Below, piece after piece: positions 44,255-56,545 of a stretch of DNA of 64,000 nt. How positions within the stretch are numbered: the stretch's first letter is position 1; each line of letters starts with the position of its first letter. The notes below the pieces were generated by a model, which ran no database searches, was not told the DNA's origin, and saw nothing but the letters and a program-made list of their open reading frames with translations. Position numbers and translations under genes: made by a program. The DNA lies in contig CM029377.1 in NCBI GenBank assembly GCA_017165825.1, positions 20,735,700 through 20,799,699 of the forward strand, read 5' to 3'. Origin of the DNA: Hepsetus odoe. Taxonomy: Eukaryota; Chordata; Actinopteri; Characiformes; Hepsetidae.

Positions 44255-44475
44255 CTTCCTCGCGGTGAGAATGTCCTGGGTTTGATCTCCAGGTGGGACA
44301 GTCTAGGTCCTTCCTGCGTCAACACGTTGTCCCTGTGTCTGTTTCCTCTGGGAGCTCCGGTCCTGACCTACAAGTCAGGTGGCCTGGAGACACTAACTTG
44401 CCCTCTAGCTGTGAGTGTGTGTGTCTGTCCTGCAATGGACTGGTGACCTGTCCACTGTGTGTCCCTGCCTTTTGT
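44255..44475 (+). mobile_element. Retroposon with GACCTGTCC tail
   Basis: Decayed but ordered landmarks: CCTGGGTTTGATCTCCAGG, CCCTGTGTCTGTTTCCTCTGG, GAGCTCCGGTCCTGACC, GTGTGTGTGTCTGTCCTGC and ATGGACTGGTGACCTGTCC. This body is widespread in fish SINE/LINE-derived sequence. Confidence 0.7.
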
Positions 44476-44588
44476 CCTATATATATATATATATATAAAT
44501 GCAACAGACCAGGAAAACAGGACAGTCCCTCGTCTCTATGTCCAGAGAACCAGCAACAAGATCAATTTATCAATTCTTCCTCACACAA

Positions 44589-44637
<49 letters not shown>

Positions 44638-44742
44638 ACCTACTCTGTGTGTGTGTGTGTGTGTGTGTTTGTGCTCCATGCATCACAGGCTGTCCTCCAA
44701 TAGACGTTCCCAGTGCGGATTTATATCGGCATTTCCTTGGAA

Positions 44743-44793
<51 letters not shown>

Positions 44794-44795
44794 GT
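44476..44795. repeat. Cluster: (AT)n, (AC)n, (TG)n, (CT)n-(AC)n
   Basis: (AT)n 44478-44497, (AC)n 44585-44634, (TG)n 44646-44669, (CT)n-(AC)n 44744-44793. Confidence 0.95.
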
Positions 44796-45164
44796 GATAG
44801 ATGTAGATGCTTCAGTTGGCTGAGATGGAAGGTCTCAAAGGTGAAATGGGGCTCCGCCAGGAACACACACCAAAGAGGAATCTTATAGCAGACACAGTAC
44901 CCATGATTCTCTCTGACAGACACACACCCACCCAAAAAAAAAAACAAACACACACACAGTATCCGGGATCCTGCATTCATCTGCCTGAAGTAGCTGCTCA
45001 AACAAAATAAATGAAACCTTTATGTGCTCCTTCTTGTCCTTTGTGTCCCTTTGAGGACTGTTGTCTCACATTGTTGTCACTAGAGATAATCAAATATCCA
45101 GTCAGAATGAATGGTCAGATATAAAAGATTACCCTGGAACTAAACTTTATTGGATTTTATCACA

Positions 45165-45395
45165 CACTCTTATCCAGAGCCCATTTGTAGGGACAGTCTC
45201 TTTGAAGCAACTTGGGGTTGATGGGCTTGCCCAGGAACCCTGTGTGCTCTTGGTTTATGAGTTTCCTAACCCTAGACTAACACCAACCCTATGTCTAGAA
45301 GTTCTGGATCTTCCACTAGAGCAAGCTTCTTGATGACCTTCCCATAAACATAATATTTCATTGCCATCCCTAAACACAAGGCAACCTCAGCCCAG
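45165..45395 (-). mobile_element. Decayed SINE type B joined to LINE fragment
   Basis: CACACTCTTATCCAGAGCCC and GCAACTTGGGGTTGATGGGC derive from a reverse type B SINE. The following CTATGTCTAGAAGTTCTGGATC plus CCTAAACACAAGGCAA is LINE-like. The same junction recurs at 46255-46462. Confidence 0.6.
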
Positions 45396-45479
45396 AAGAA
45401 GTAGCAGCTTCCCTGAGCCTTGAAACATCCAAATCAGAAGATCAACCATCAGATCATTTTCAAACATCCTTGGTATCAT

Positions 45480-46130
45480 CGCTCACGGTTTGTATCATAA
45501 CATGCGGGGCCATGTCTGTCCATGTCTGTCCCAAAACTACATCTGGCTCAGTGCTGGGTCCCCTACTTTTTTATTTTCTCTTGCCAATTAAAAACTCATT
45601 TTCATATAACTGCTATACAGATGATACCCAGCTCTTCCTCATCTTTCCTCGCAAGGATCTCTGCAGACCTGACAGGTTCAAGCACAATGACAACACTTCT
45701 TAAAAACGAATCCCAACAAAGTAGAGTGGGATTTTTGGGACCTGGCCTTTCCATCATTCTGAAAAAGAAAGCATGAAATCATTTGTGATGAGAACCTCTC
45801 CTTTCCAGAACAGCCAGGTACCTTCTTTCCACATCAGAAACATCCCTTCATTTCCTGCTCAGATACACTCATCATCTCTAGATGGGACAACTTGCTCCTA
45901 GCCGTTGAAGATCATCAGAACCTACAACTGATTCAGAAAGCAGGACCTCCTCTTAAACAACAGAGCCACCACTGGTGTCCTGCAGTGCCTGCAATACATT
46001 TAATGTCTTCATGCCAAAAATGGTCCCCCAATGGCCAAACCATGGGTCACAGCTCATCTTCTGATGGAATGAGCTTCCTCTGAACACCCAAACTGCAGGA
46101 CCCTCACATTCTTCAAACAACATTGTTGTT
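45480..46130 (+). mobile_element. L2/CR1-type LINE reverse transcriptase fragment
   Basis: The frame 45470-45703 reads SGSVLGPLLFYFLLP and CYTDDTQLFLIFPRKD, the palm motifs of an L2/CR1-group reverse transcriptase (usual box YADDTQLF, here YTDD). Downstream frames keep short pieces (LSFSEQPG-like, QNLQLIQKAGP). Internally deleted and frameshifted. Confidence 0.8.
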
Positions 46131-46254
46131 AAAAGCAGCAGACTAAACTCAGTCTAACGATCTGTTAAAGCAGAACATTTCTCAAACCACCTATGATCTA
46201 TTGCAGACAAAATTCTACTCAATGCAACACAAAATCGCAGCAGAGAAAACTAAG

Positions 46255-46462
46255 GAGCAGCTTGGGGTTGAAGGTCTTGGCCGGGAACCCAAAGATGGTG
46301 ATGCTGGAGGTGGGATTTGAACCAATGACCTCTTGGTTTTTAAGTATCCCATTCCTAGACCAACACCAAACCCTATGTCTAGAAGTTCTGGATCTTCACA
46401 GCTTCTTGACCTTCCCAAGAACACGACTCTTCATCGCTTTCCTTAAACACAAGGCAAACTTG
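46255..46462. mobile_element. Second copy of SINE-LINE junction
   Basis: GCAGCTTGGGGTTGAAGGTC, CCTATGTCTAGAAGTTCTGG, ACACGACTCTTCATCGCTTTC and TTAAACACAAGGCAA parallel 45215-45390, about 1.04 kb away. Confidence 0.6.
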
Positions 46463-46479
46463 TGAAAAAAAGGCCCATC

Positions 46480-47192
46480 TCCCACCTTCCATTCTCTCCA
46501 TCTTCTACAGAGGAACCATCGAGAGTATCCTGAGCAGCTGCATTACTGCCTGGTATGGGAACTGCAACGTCTTAGACCGCAAGTCCCTACAACAGGTAGT
46601 GAGAACAGCTGAGAAGATCATTAGTGTCTCTTTGCCCTCTGTACAGGACATCACCACAACTCACTGCATCCGCAAAGCAACCAGCATTGTGGATGATCCC
46701 ACCCACCCATCCCACACTCTCTTCTCCCTTTTGCCATCCGGGAAAAGGTTCCGCAGCATACGGGCCTCCACTACCAGGATGGTAAACAGTTTCTTCCCCC
46801 TGGCCATCAGACTTCTGAACTGATGATCTTCACACTTATTATTCATCTTATCTATCTATTATCTATTAATTTTTGTGTTTTCTTCTTGCACTCTGCACTT
46901 TACTCACAACACTGCTCCGTTACACTGTTTACTCATAACGCTGCTCTGTTACACTGTTACACTGCCCAACAACCTGGGCTGCTTTGTTCTAACACTGCGG
47001 CCCTCTTACAAATGAATGTAATGTCTGTTGTGCTGTCTGTTGTCTGCACTTGTTGCCTTGTCTTGTGTTTTACATTGTGTCTGATGCTGTCTTGTGTGTA
47101 GCATCAGAGTCCTGGAGGAACATTATTTTAGTTCACTATGTACTGTGTATATGGCTGAAATGACAATAAAATCCTACTTGACTTACTTGAAA
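46480..47192 (+). mobile_element. LINE ORF2 C-terminus and 3' UTR (jockey-like)
   Basis: The frame through 46599-46823 reads VRTAEKIISVSLPSVQDITT, THPSHTLFSLLPSGKRFRSI and NSFFPLAIRLLN followed by TGA. These are the conserved end of a common teleost LINE often annotated as jockey-like. The 3' UTR ends ATGACAATAAAATCCTACTT with a TGACTTACTTGA tail, followed by a type B SINE piece. Confidence 0.85.
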
Positions 47193-47203
47193 CTCAGCCC
47201 AGA

Positions 47204-47359
47204 CTGGAATCCCACCTCTAGCACTACCACCACTGGGTCCCTGAGCAAGACCCTTGACCCCGAGTTGCTCCAGGGGGATTGTCCCTGTAATTAGAACATA
47301 GAAGTCGCTCTGGCTAAGAGCATCTGCTAAATGCCGTAAATGTAAATGTAAATGTAAAA
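47204..47359 (+). mobile_element. SINE type B, 5'-truncated
   Basis: Starts within the B box (CTGGAATCCC), then TGAGCAAGACCCTTGACCCC and AAGTCGCTCTGGCTAAGAGC, with four TGTAAA units. Confidence 0.92.
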
Positions 47360-48612
47360 ATACAAAACTGCAGCAGCGAAAACTCAAGGCACAAATTGGA
47401 CAAGTTGACCTCCATCTAGTAACTTATTTACTACAAACAAAATGTAAGACTCACAAATGTTTGCCCACATTTTTAAGAAACATAAAATCCAAAAGGAGCC
47501 TTAGCATAAAAGAACATGCTTCAGATTTCTGAGAACAGCATTCCCAGGAAATCTAAACCTCTACATGGGAAGATTTGGGATAGAATAGCATCCAGTGATT
47601 GCATGCTTGGATCTTTGGTGTAAAACTTTGGGATACTTGACCAAAAGGTGTGACCTTGGAGGGATGCCATGGAATGACAATGAAGGGCCCTTTCCATGGA
47701 GAAGCCAGGACTTCCTGTATTGTGTGAAAAATGTGACAGGAGCCATTGTTCATTCTGCAGCGTAACGTAAAAGATGGCAGTTTTGGATCCAGCCAGGATG
47801 TCTGGTGCTGAAACAAGTGAGAAAACGACATTGGCAGCAACTCATCTTCTATGTGGTGATGGGATGGAATTCATGAGACAAGAGCATCGAGTTTATTCAG
47901 GGCACTGTTGGCTCCATGAGCGAGATCATGGCCAGGTCTAGGTCGACAAAAAAACTCTTGCAACTTCCTTCGGCACTAAATTAAAAACAACTCTAGGGCT
48001 ATTGGGAAAAAAGCAAGTGGGAAAAAAGCAAGTGAAAAAAAAGCATGTTAAAAGGCAGAAAATCTGTGTGTTTTCTAAATTTTTAAACACACACACACAC
48101 ACACACATAGTTTCTCTTCTGTAACTACTCTTAATGAGCCTCGTCAAAAAAATTAGAAATAAAAAACAAGAACCTTTACATTCTGCCCACTGAAGATAAA
48201 TGCTGCCATGGAAAGACATCTTACTGGCTGGTAGCATGGTTACTGTTTCCCTTACATTTCTTTTTGAGAAACAAGCCTTGATGTCTTGCAGTGTTGAAGG
48301 TGTCCTGCAAAATCAACCCTCTGCAGAACCTCAGAAACGCTGTTCAGCATTGATTGTTGTTTGCAGGAATTGCTTTGGGAAACCCCACAGTTGTGCAATT
48401 TTTTAATTCAAAGTGATACCACACTCTACAATCACAAAGAAAAAAAAAAATACTTTAGCAATCTCCTCAAGGGTACACATTCAGAACCTTTTTTTAGGAA
48501 ATGCATTTTTCATCGCAGGTGTATTTTTTAAGATGTTGTACAACCCATGCCAAATGCAGCCATTCTGTTCAGTTTATGAAAATATACCCCTTTCAGACAT
48601 ATTTACATTATA
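47360..48612. other. No gene supported
   Basis: Includes three short GGGAAAAAAGCAAGT repeats (48003-48050) and (AC)n 48089-48107. Frames at 47553-47840 and 47938-48237 have no recognised domain. Confidence 0.4.
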
Positions 48613-48614
48613 CA

Positions 48615-48671
48615 TTAACCCTGTGTCTCCAGGGGGACTGTCCCTGTAGTTAGGACATGGAAGTCGCTCTG
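48615..48671 (+). mobile_element. SINE type B fragment
   Basis: TTAACCCTGTGTCTCCAGGG, GGACTGTCCCTGTAGTTAGG and AAGTCGCTCTG only. Confidence 0.8.
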
Positions 48672-48726
48672 TATTCAGTCAGGCTGGGTGGTTGGATGCA
48701 AAAGGTGCCATATTTCATGCATGATC

Positions 48727-48920
48727 TACACTTATGGGATTTTAGCAGACACTCATGCTAAGTGACTTCCGTTTCCTGATTACAGGGACAGTCTCCCTGG
48801 AGGAACCTGGGGTTCAGAGTTTTTCTCAGGAACCCAATGATGGTGGTGCTGGAGGTGGGATTTGATCCTGGGACCTTTTGGTCATTAGGTGAGGATCCCA
48901 CCACTAGACCACCACCACCA
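48727..48920 (-). mobile_element. SINE type B, diverged
   Basis: GATTTTAGCAGACACTCATG, ATTACAGGGACAGTCTCCCTG, B box complement GGGATTTGATCC and CCACTAGACCACCACCACC. Confidence 0.87.
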
Positions 48921-49127
48921 TCCACCTTTAATTATTTGTACATTCTACAATTACAGTACACTTTATTCAGAAAGGTCTAAACCCCTAGTTGATCTTTGCT
49001 TGAAATGTTTGCACAATTAAAGAGCCAGAGAAGATATTAGGGAGGAGCAGGAAGACAATAGATGTCTGATCAATGAAATATCGATTGTGATCCTACATTG
49101 GCCAGACTTTCTTATATTTCATGTATT

Positions 49128-49620
49128 TTTGAGGAACACTTCTTCCTGAAGAACAGTGTTATTGTCTCTCATTTTCAGTACAGTCTCTGTACCTGAGCAG
49201 TTCCCCAGATCTTCCTGAAGGACAGTGTTTTTGTCTCTCATTTTCAGTACAGTCCCTGTATCTGAGCAGTTCGATTGTTTTTTGTTGGTTAATCCACACA
49301 TTGATCTACGTCTGAACCTTCAAGCGGAACAAAGCCTCTAACTTAAGATGAAGCAGTGAAGAAACAGATGCAGATGATTCCAGATGATCAGGCGATTTGT
49401 TTGCTGCTCATGCTGAATGCTGAGTTAGTGAAATCTCTTTATCTAGAACCTTGTGACACGTTGCAGCCTGGAGCTCTAAAACGTTTGTTCCCCTTTCTTT
49501 CATTTAATCAACTCAACGTGATAAACATAAGGCAGTCTGACAGGCATGAAACAGGATTTTGGCACCAACAAGATGATTCCCAACAAAATATACAGAAGGC
49601 GTTTATTTTTACTGAGAAGT
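49128..49620 (+). repeat. Dispersed repeat R1, copy 2
   Basis: Same order as copy 1 at 3735: 69 bp tandem units (CTTCCTGAAGGACAGTGT), TTGGTTAATCCAC, CAGATGATTCCAGATGATCAGG, TTTATCTAGAA and TGCAGCCTGGAGC. It ends ACCAACAAGATGATTCCCAAC without the TACTGT terminus of copy 1. Confidence 0.75.
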
Positions 49621-50106
49621 ACTGATTTTCTTTGCTGAACAAGTATCAGAAAACATGTTTTTTGTATCTCATATTACTTTGTTTTTAGATTTAAGCATAA
49701 ATACACTATAAAACATATCAGGACAATAAAGCAACTCTGTAGATATGCCTCCTTTACCTTTTAGGTCCACCTGACTGGCCTGTTTAATGATGGGGGAAAC
49801 ACTGGAGGTTCTGTTATAAGATAATTGCAGAAATGATTGCAGAGACACTTAGCAAATTATATTTCCATTCAGGTCTTAGTCTGCCTTTATCGAGAGTCTG
49901 CCCTTTCCACACAATTGCTCTTTTCTCAATGAGCTACGAGTCTGAAATGACCTAAGGAAGTGGACAAAGAGGCATCGAGACTGTGGGGGAGATAATTTGT
50001 AGATCAGCTCCTGAGGCTTGTTTTCTTTCTTCTGAAAGTGGAGTTGTGATTTCTGCATGAACTGCAGCTCAATCAGAACAGTTACCTCATCCATCCCTCC
50101 CTCTCT

Positions 50107-50161
<55 letters not shown>

Positions 50162-51639
50162 GCTCATCTCTCGCCCTCCCTCTGTCGTTACCTGCAGAGG
50201 TTACATTGTGCATTCCCCTCTCGCTCTGATCGTGTCTCGAATAAGCAGCGGGGTCGCCACAGCGAAAAGGATTAAAAAGTACAAGAGAACGAGTGCACAC
50301 TGGAGGATTGGGCGAAATGAAAAAGTGCCTGCGCTGAGCACTTTTGCTCATCCTCCCCCCGTGGTGCTGACTGAGCATGGACAGCAGGATCCTACGTCTC
50401 CGAGGACTGCAGGCATCTCAGGTCATGGACTTTTCCATTGCTGTCCTCCTAAAATGCCTTGTTAAAGAGATACTAACCCCAGAATGAGCCTACAGAGTCA
50501 GAAAGTATCAGAAACCACATATGAGCCCTATTCTTAGTTCTCACATGGCGTCACAGCCCCATCCATCCAGAGGGCGAATCTGATCTTCCTCCCGTTACCC
50601 TCTGTTTATCTTTAGCATGGTTGTTTGTTGGACAGTTGTTGTGTAATTGGACACACTAATTGATAATGCTGAACTTCTACAGAATCCCAGAGAGACAAAA
50701 TCCAGAAGAAGAGACAGTGTATTTGTCCACCCTATTTAGTGTGTAGTGCAGTTTGTGACAAAGTTGGTGTAACAGTGAACAGTGATGTAAGAAGAGATCA
50801 ATAATAAGTTCTCCAGTTAAAGCTAAGCTTCATCTTCAGTCTGAAAACTTAATGATGATTTTTTGGAAAGAAAAGGGACGATAGCTAACATTGGCTAATT
50901 ATCAGCCCCCTTTACTTTAACAGTGAAGAGTCTATCATCCTTCATCTCCTGAGCGGCTGCATTATTGACTGTCCACACTGAAAATACACACAGCTGCTTG
51001 TCCTTCTGTAAACTTTCAACTTTTCATCCTTTCATCCTGCATAAGGGGAGGGATTCTGCACAAGACACATGCAGACGTCGCCAAAGTGGATCTCTGGCAG
51101 GGACATCACTGTTTTTATGCACTGAAATAGAGCAGAGGTGCAGGACAGGGACTGAAAGTGTCCAGAACATACAGTCTGTTCTCAGATCTTTACTTTCTTC
51201 TATTGATGTAAATGTGTGTTAACGGGTAAAATATAGTTTTTGCCGTCCATGACTGAACACTATATATTAGAGATTAAATTTAAGCCAAAAGTTGCTGATT
51301 GTAAAGGTTTCCATTATGTTACAGTGAGTGATCTGCAACCCACCTCTGCTTGTACCTGACTGGCTCAAAGACGATGCTGCTGATGAGTCAGCTGGTCTGC
51401 CAGTCCAGCATGACGGTGATTAAAGGCTCATGCTGATGCATTCGTTTGAGAACTCTGCTTTCTCAGCCTCCAAATGAACTCCAGGCTGCTCCTTCAGGCA
51501 TTTCTTACAAAAACACCACCTTCAGCTTCTAAACACTGGCCACTTTATCAGAAACATTGGCTCCACTCGACAGCTGAGCCATGGGACCTGCCAGTGTCCA
51601 AATATTATCTAGACAGTGAGATGATCTCAGGCGCCAACA
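49621..51639. other. No gene supported; (CT)n
   Basis: (CT)n at 50100-50160 within an otherwise non-repetitive 2 kb. Several frames over 70 codons (50208-50465, 50965-51222) lack recognisable domains. This is the longest stretch here without clear transposons. Confidence 0.4.
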
Positions 51640-52510
51640 AAGAGCAAGATTCAGAGAGAGAAATGGACCGTGAGGGAGTGAAAGATGAGGGGACTGATGT
51701 ATTGATTGAGGGAATGATGGATGAGTAGATGGATGGAGCAGTTGAGTGATGGAGCGATGGATAAGAGAACAGATGGTGCATTATTAAGTGAATGGAGTAA
51801 TGGAAAGATGAATGAGTGGGTAGATGGAGTGACAGATGAAGGGATGGATAGAGAGTTGAATGAGCAGATGGATGGAGTGATAGTTGAGAGGACAGATGAG
51901 CAATAATGACGAATGAGTGGATGGATGTAGCAATAGATTGAGAGGTGTTAATGAGGGGATGCAGTAATGGATGGAGGAATGCTGATGGGTGGACGGAGTG
52001 ATGGATGGATTAGTATTGATGAGTGTATGGAGGAGTGATAGTTGAGTGGCTGGAGAGATGAATGGAGGAGTATTGATGAGTGGATGGAGTGTATATATGA
52101 GTGGATGTAGGAATATTTGGTGGATGGAGAGATGGACAGTGAAGTACTGATGGAGTGATGGATGGAGAGATTGATGGTGTAGTATTGAATGGATGGAGAG
52201 ATGGATGGAATGCTGGAAGGAGCAGTATTAATGAGCGTTGAGCAGATGGAGAGATGGATGTAGGAGTATTGAGTGATTAGAGAGTTGGATGGAGTGATGG
52301 ATGTATGAGTATTAATGAGTGGATGGAGTGATGATAGAGAGATGGATGAAGAAGTATTGATGAGTGGACGGAGTGATGGATGAAGAGATGGATGGAGTGA
52401 TGGATGGAGAAGTATTGATGAGTGGCTGGAGTGATGGATGTAGAAGTATTGAGTGGATAGAGATGGATGGAGTGATGGATGAAGTATTGAATGGAGAAGT
52501 ATTGATGAGT
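51640..52510. repeat. TGGA-rich minisatellite
   Basis: GATGGATGGAGTGATGGATG with interspersed GAAGTATTGATGAGTGG units, period mostly about 28-60 bp in the right half. The reverse frame 51948-52514 (188 codons, Ile/His/Pro/Ser-rich) is an artefact of missing stop words. Confidence 0.93.
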
Positions 52511-53589
52511 TCATGCTGTGAGGTTTGTAATTTGGTTAATTAAGGGGGGGACGAGTTGATGCCCTGCTCTGGATCCTTTAATTAAAATCTGTACAGGAGG
52601 CTCGTTAGAGGAGCTCGTTAAGCCTGGGCTTGTTACAGGCCACATGTCTGTAATAAGGCCAATCCTGCAGGAGGGCGAGGGGTTAATGACAGTCGCTCAT
52701 GCTGGTGATTGAGGTTTTATTCAGGACATTTTATCCAGGCCTTTAATGTCCTCCATCACCTGCTGTCCCTCTGGAGAGGATTTACCATCCCGCAGTCTGT
52801 CCGATGCCATCGTCCATTAAAAACATACCAAACATTTCTCATTCCGTCCCATCTGGTCTACAAGGCTGGACAGCTTGGATTCCTGCATTCGTCCAAACTC
52901 CCAGTACATGTCCCTACTAAACATCAAGTTTCCAAAGTGTCTGAATTTTATTTATTTCCATTTTAATGAATTTAAACATCATAAATTTATATATTGAGAT
53001 TGTTAATTGATTATTAAACCAAAAAGGGATATATGAAGGGTTACTAATGTATTAAAAGCTCCTGACTGATTGTTTTTTGGGGTCATTTATGGATGCATTT
53101 CCTTTTTTAAGTGTATATTAGTTTTTTGGTTTCTATTAGGAGCAACCCAAAACCAATATTAGCATTAAAGTAGAGTTTATGGGCTAAAATGGTACTTTCC
53201 TGTACATTATGGACCAATAACTGCTTTTTGTTGTATATTGAGGTCAGATCTGGACTAATTTTTCCTGTTCTAGCATTTAAAATGTATCTTCTAATTCATA
53301 AAAACTCAGTTTAAAGTGTAATATTTTGTTAGATCTGGATAATTTCTAAACATCTCAAATCTTAGTGTAAAGATATGTTTAAAACAGAAGTCCACAAATA
53401 AACTCGATAGTGTATAAAAGTGATTTTTGAGGTGTTTATAGACCCCAACCTTATTTTTGCATAAGTGTTTAAAAAAGTGTTTGAAACGTGTTTTTTTTTT
53501 TTTTTTTACATATTGGTATAGCTTTTTACATTTAGAGACTCATAATGGATTTTTTGAATGAAAGTTTATTATGTGCTAATAACTGCTGC
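52511..53589. other. Single-copy and A/T-rich DNA; candidate noncoding element
   Basis: 52540-52720 (TCCTTTAATTAAAATCTG, GGAGCTCGTTAAGCCTGGGC, GTCTGTAATAAGGCCAATCC) looks like conserved vertebrate noncoding DNA (inference). 52960-53589 is A/T-rich with degenerate GTGTATAAAAGTG-type words and a T run at 53491-53508. Confidence 0.3.
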
Positions 53590-53730
53590 TGTGACGGTGG
53601 CGGGGAGTAGGAAGGACGCCAACGCAGAGCCAGGATTCCGGAGAAATAACGTTTATTAACATAAATCAAAACACAAACCAAAAGTGCCACCATTAACTAT
53701 AAGGCTTCGCGTTGTTAATGAACACACCTG
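53590..53730 (-). mobile_element. LTR fragment, reverse, U5/R part
   Basis: TGTGACGGTGGCGGGGAGTA through ACGTTTATTAACATAAATC to GTTGTTAATGAAC. Instead of the U3 module it runs into an inverted repeat arm. Confidence 0.85.
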
Positions 53731-54010
53731 TGCTTTATCAAATTAGTCCAATAATTCTCAAACTTTAGAACTGGAACTAAGTGCTTTTACGACAATAAAA
53801 TACACTAAGATAAGATGTAAAAATGCAAAACACTAAATATGTTATTAGCAGCTGTCACAGCGCCATCTGTCGTGCCTGTGATTCCGGTTGGGTTAGATCT
53901 CATTTTAATGTATTTTACTACAATAAAAGCACTTTTATTTCCATTTCTAAAGTATAAGAATCTTTGGGTATTATCGGACTAATTTAATAAGGTGCAGGTG
54001 TGTTTATTAA
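53714..54010. repeat. Large imperfect inverted repeat with LTR remnant in the loop
   Basis: The left arm 53714-53808 (TTAATGAACACACCTG, TTAGTCCAATAATTCTCAAA, AAGTGCTTTTAC, AATAAAATACA) pairs with the right arm 53903-54006 read in reverse. The loop contains GCGCCATCTGTCGTGCCTG, the U3 end of this LTR family as at 43566-43583. The middle of an LTR has therefore been replaced by an inverted copy of neighbouring DNA. Confidence 0.8.
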
Positions 54011-54539
54011 AGTGTTAATGGACTAAAATCTTGCATGCAGGGACTTTTATTGAAGAATATTAAGGAGTAATAAGCCAAATAATTGTATTGTGTTGTTGAT
54101 TTGGGTAATTTATGGGATCATGTTTCCATTTTTAGAAAAAATCTAATTCTTGTATTGAGGAGTATTGATGTGGGCTGTGATGTATTGATATCTCCAATTT
54201 TAGTGCATCGTTTTTTTTAAATCGACATAATTTCTTGACCAGATTGAGGGGATTTAAAAAATTTCAAAGTGACTTCTGCCAGTGCTGCCGATTTGCAATG
54301 TAGCAGAAATGTAGAACTAATCCTGGGTTGCAGCTTTCAAGGCAAACCTGCCTGTGCAGAAAAGCACAATGAGGGACCTCGGGGGGATGAAGAGGATGCT
54401 GAAGGAAGGATTTCGGCCCTCATTGCCCAAGGCTTCAGCACTGAGGAGGACAATAAGCACCAACTTGTCTCTTTACAGGACTTTCTAAGTTCTATTTTCT
54501 CACTGAACAACCGTTGGTGTCAGTTCTTACATCTACATT
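54011..54539. other. No gene supported
   Basis: The frame 54269-54793 runs into the following SINE and has no recognised domain. Confidence 0.4.
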
Positions 54540-54705
54540 GCCGATATGCTCCTAGGACCCCACAAGTGGAAGGTTGTGGGTCCAAATCCTGGACCAGTAA
54601 CTTCCCTGAGGTAACATTGAGCAAGGTACCATATCCATCACTGCTCCCCGGGTGCGGGATATGTCTGCCCCCTGCTGGACGGTGTGTGTGGGTCCAAACG
54701 TATTT
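54540..54705 (+). mobile_element. SINE type A relative, head-decayed
   Basis: GAAGGTTGTGGGTCCAAATCC (B box), ACTTCCCTGAGGTAAC, GAGCAAGGTACCATATCC and CCCCCTGCTGGACGGTGTG. Confidence 0.75.
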
Positions 54706-55190
54706 TCAGGAAAATCTGGCATTTTGGACACAAGATGACCCCTACCTGTTTTACCTTCTAAATGGTTGCCCTTCCTCCTCCTCCCATTTTTAGAATTCCT
54801 TACTTTCAATACATGAGGGAAATTATCCATTTTTTTTTTATTTTCCATCACCTTCCCAAATTCAGATTCAAATTTCAGCCTAAATGGAGTGAAGCATTTG
54901 TTCATATCCCAATCCTACTCTTGTTCATGTGTAATTACATTGTATTTGGACTGTTATAACATTGTAATTTAATTAAAGTTAAGCTTATTAACCTGATGAA
55001 GTCTATTTTCACATTTAAACTGGGTCCTCTGGTGTAGATTTTTACATTTAGAGACTTACATCCAGACGTAGTCCTGAAAATGCAACTTCAGAGTGATGGT
55101 GGTGAGCAAACCTGAGCAAAACCCAACCTCACTTTAGGAAAGTTGGACATTTTGGACAGAGAAAGAGTATATCAAGAGAAGGATGACACA
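54706..55190. other. No gene seen
   Basis: A/T-rich. GGACAGAGAAAGAGTATATC at about 55155 faintly resembles an RTE 3' segment but is too short to call. Confidence 0.35.
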
Positions 55191-55830
55191 TAGAGACACA
55201 GAGACAGAGAGAGAGAGAGAGAGAGAGGGGATGAGAATGTTTACAGTGGCAATAATTTGAATTTGGTCTTTGATTAAAAGTGTAAGGAAACAAACACCTT
55301 CACGACCGAACCAGAAGAGAGAAGGACTTGTGTGAGACTGTGTGTGTGTGTGTGAGAGAGAGAGAATGTTAGTGTGTTTAAAGTTGAAAGGCTGAGGTTG
55401 CCCCTGCTTAATTCTCACACACACACACAAACACACACACTGGGACTAATCAAACTAATTCTTTTTTGCCCTGTTTATCAGAGATGTTCATCTCATTCTC
55501 TCGATCCATCCATTTATCTCTCCATCTTACTCTCTGCAGATTCAGCACAGAACTCCTTAGATTTTGGTGTGTGTGTGTGTGTGCGTCTGTGTGTGTGTGT
55601 ATGTGTGTGTGTAAGAGTTAGAGTCATCAAGTTCATTAAGACAGAGCAGAGCTGTGGGTGCAGTTTAGGACACAGTAGGACTTACAGACTTACTGTCAGA
55701 GAGAGAGAGACAGAGAGAGAGAGAGAGACAGAGACACAGATAGAGAGAGAGCTTAAATGTAACTAAAAAAAACTTGAAAAAATTTTTTTTTTTAATTTTC
55801 TTTGCTCTAGTGTGTGCGATGTGCACACAC
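55191..55830. repeat. Simple-repeat cluster
   Basis: (GA)n 55200-55230, (TG)n-(AG)n 55338-55365, (AC)n 55419-55440, (TG)n 55566-55612, (GA)n 55698-55752, poly-T 55781-55796. Confidence 0.92.
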
Positions 55831-56509
55831 ACAAACACACACTCACAGGATATTGAGGGTCATGTGTATTGGCTGGAGTGCAGCATTGTGGGTAAAAATG
55901 GACTGGGTGTTCGCTTGTTACACTGTTTAAATATTCATGAGCTCAACTTATTCAAATGAGCACCTGGGCAAAGTAAACAAACAAACAAACAGTGAAACAT
56001 ACAAACAAACAGCAAAACACAGCCGTTTGACTGTCCATCTATTCCATCATATACAAATACACACACACTCTCTTCCTCTCTTCCTTTTATTGTTTTATTC
56101 TTTTTAAGTGATGAACACATGAGAAAACACGAGAAACGACAAACTGCTGCCGGCCCGCGTCTCCAAAAAAAAAAATAGAAAAAGAAAAAAAAAAAAAGAA
56201 CAAAATGAAGAAAAAATAATTAAAAAAAAAGAAAATATGGTACTTTCATCCGTGATTAACTGGGAAAAAGGAAGAAAAAAAGGCGACAATCTGCCAACAA
56301 GTGGAGACAGAAGTGTGAAGCAAATGCAAAACTGTAGCTGTAAATTTAAGCACACACATGTGTGTGATTACACACCGAACCCAGCTCGTTAGTGTCTCCT
56401 CGTTAGTGTAATGAAATAATTAAAGCATTCAGAGCTGCTATTAGTGCAGATGTAGCTCAAATTAAACCCCCCCACCTACACACACTGAATGGCATGGAGC
56501 ATGTTTCGC

Positions 56510-56545
<36 letters not shown>

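Noticed and set aside
51948..52514. 188-codon minus-strand frame
   Set aside because: It reads the TGGA-rich minisatellite backwards.
54269..54793. 174-codon frame
   Set aside because: Its second half is a type A SINE. The first half has no recognisable protein features.
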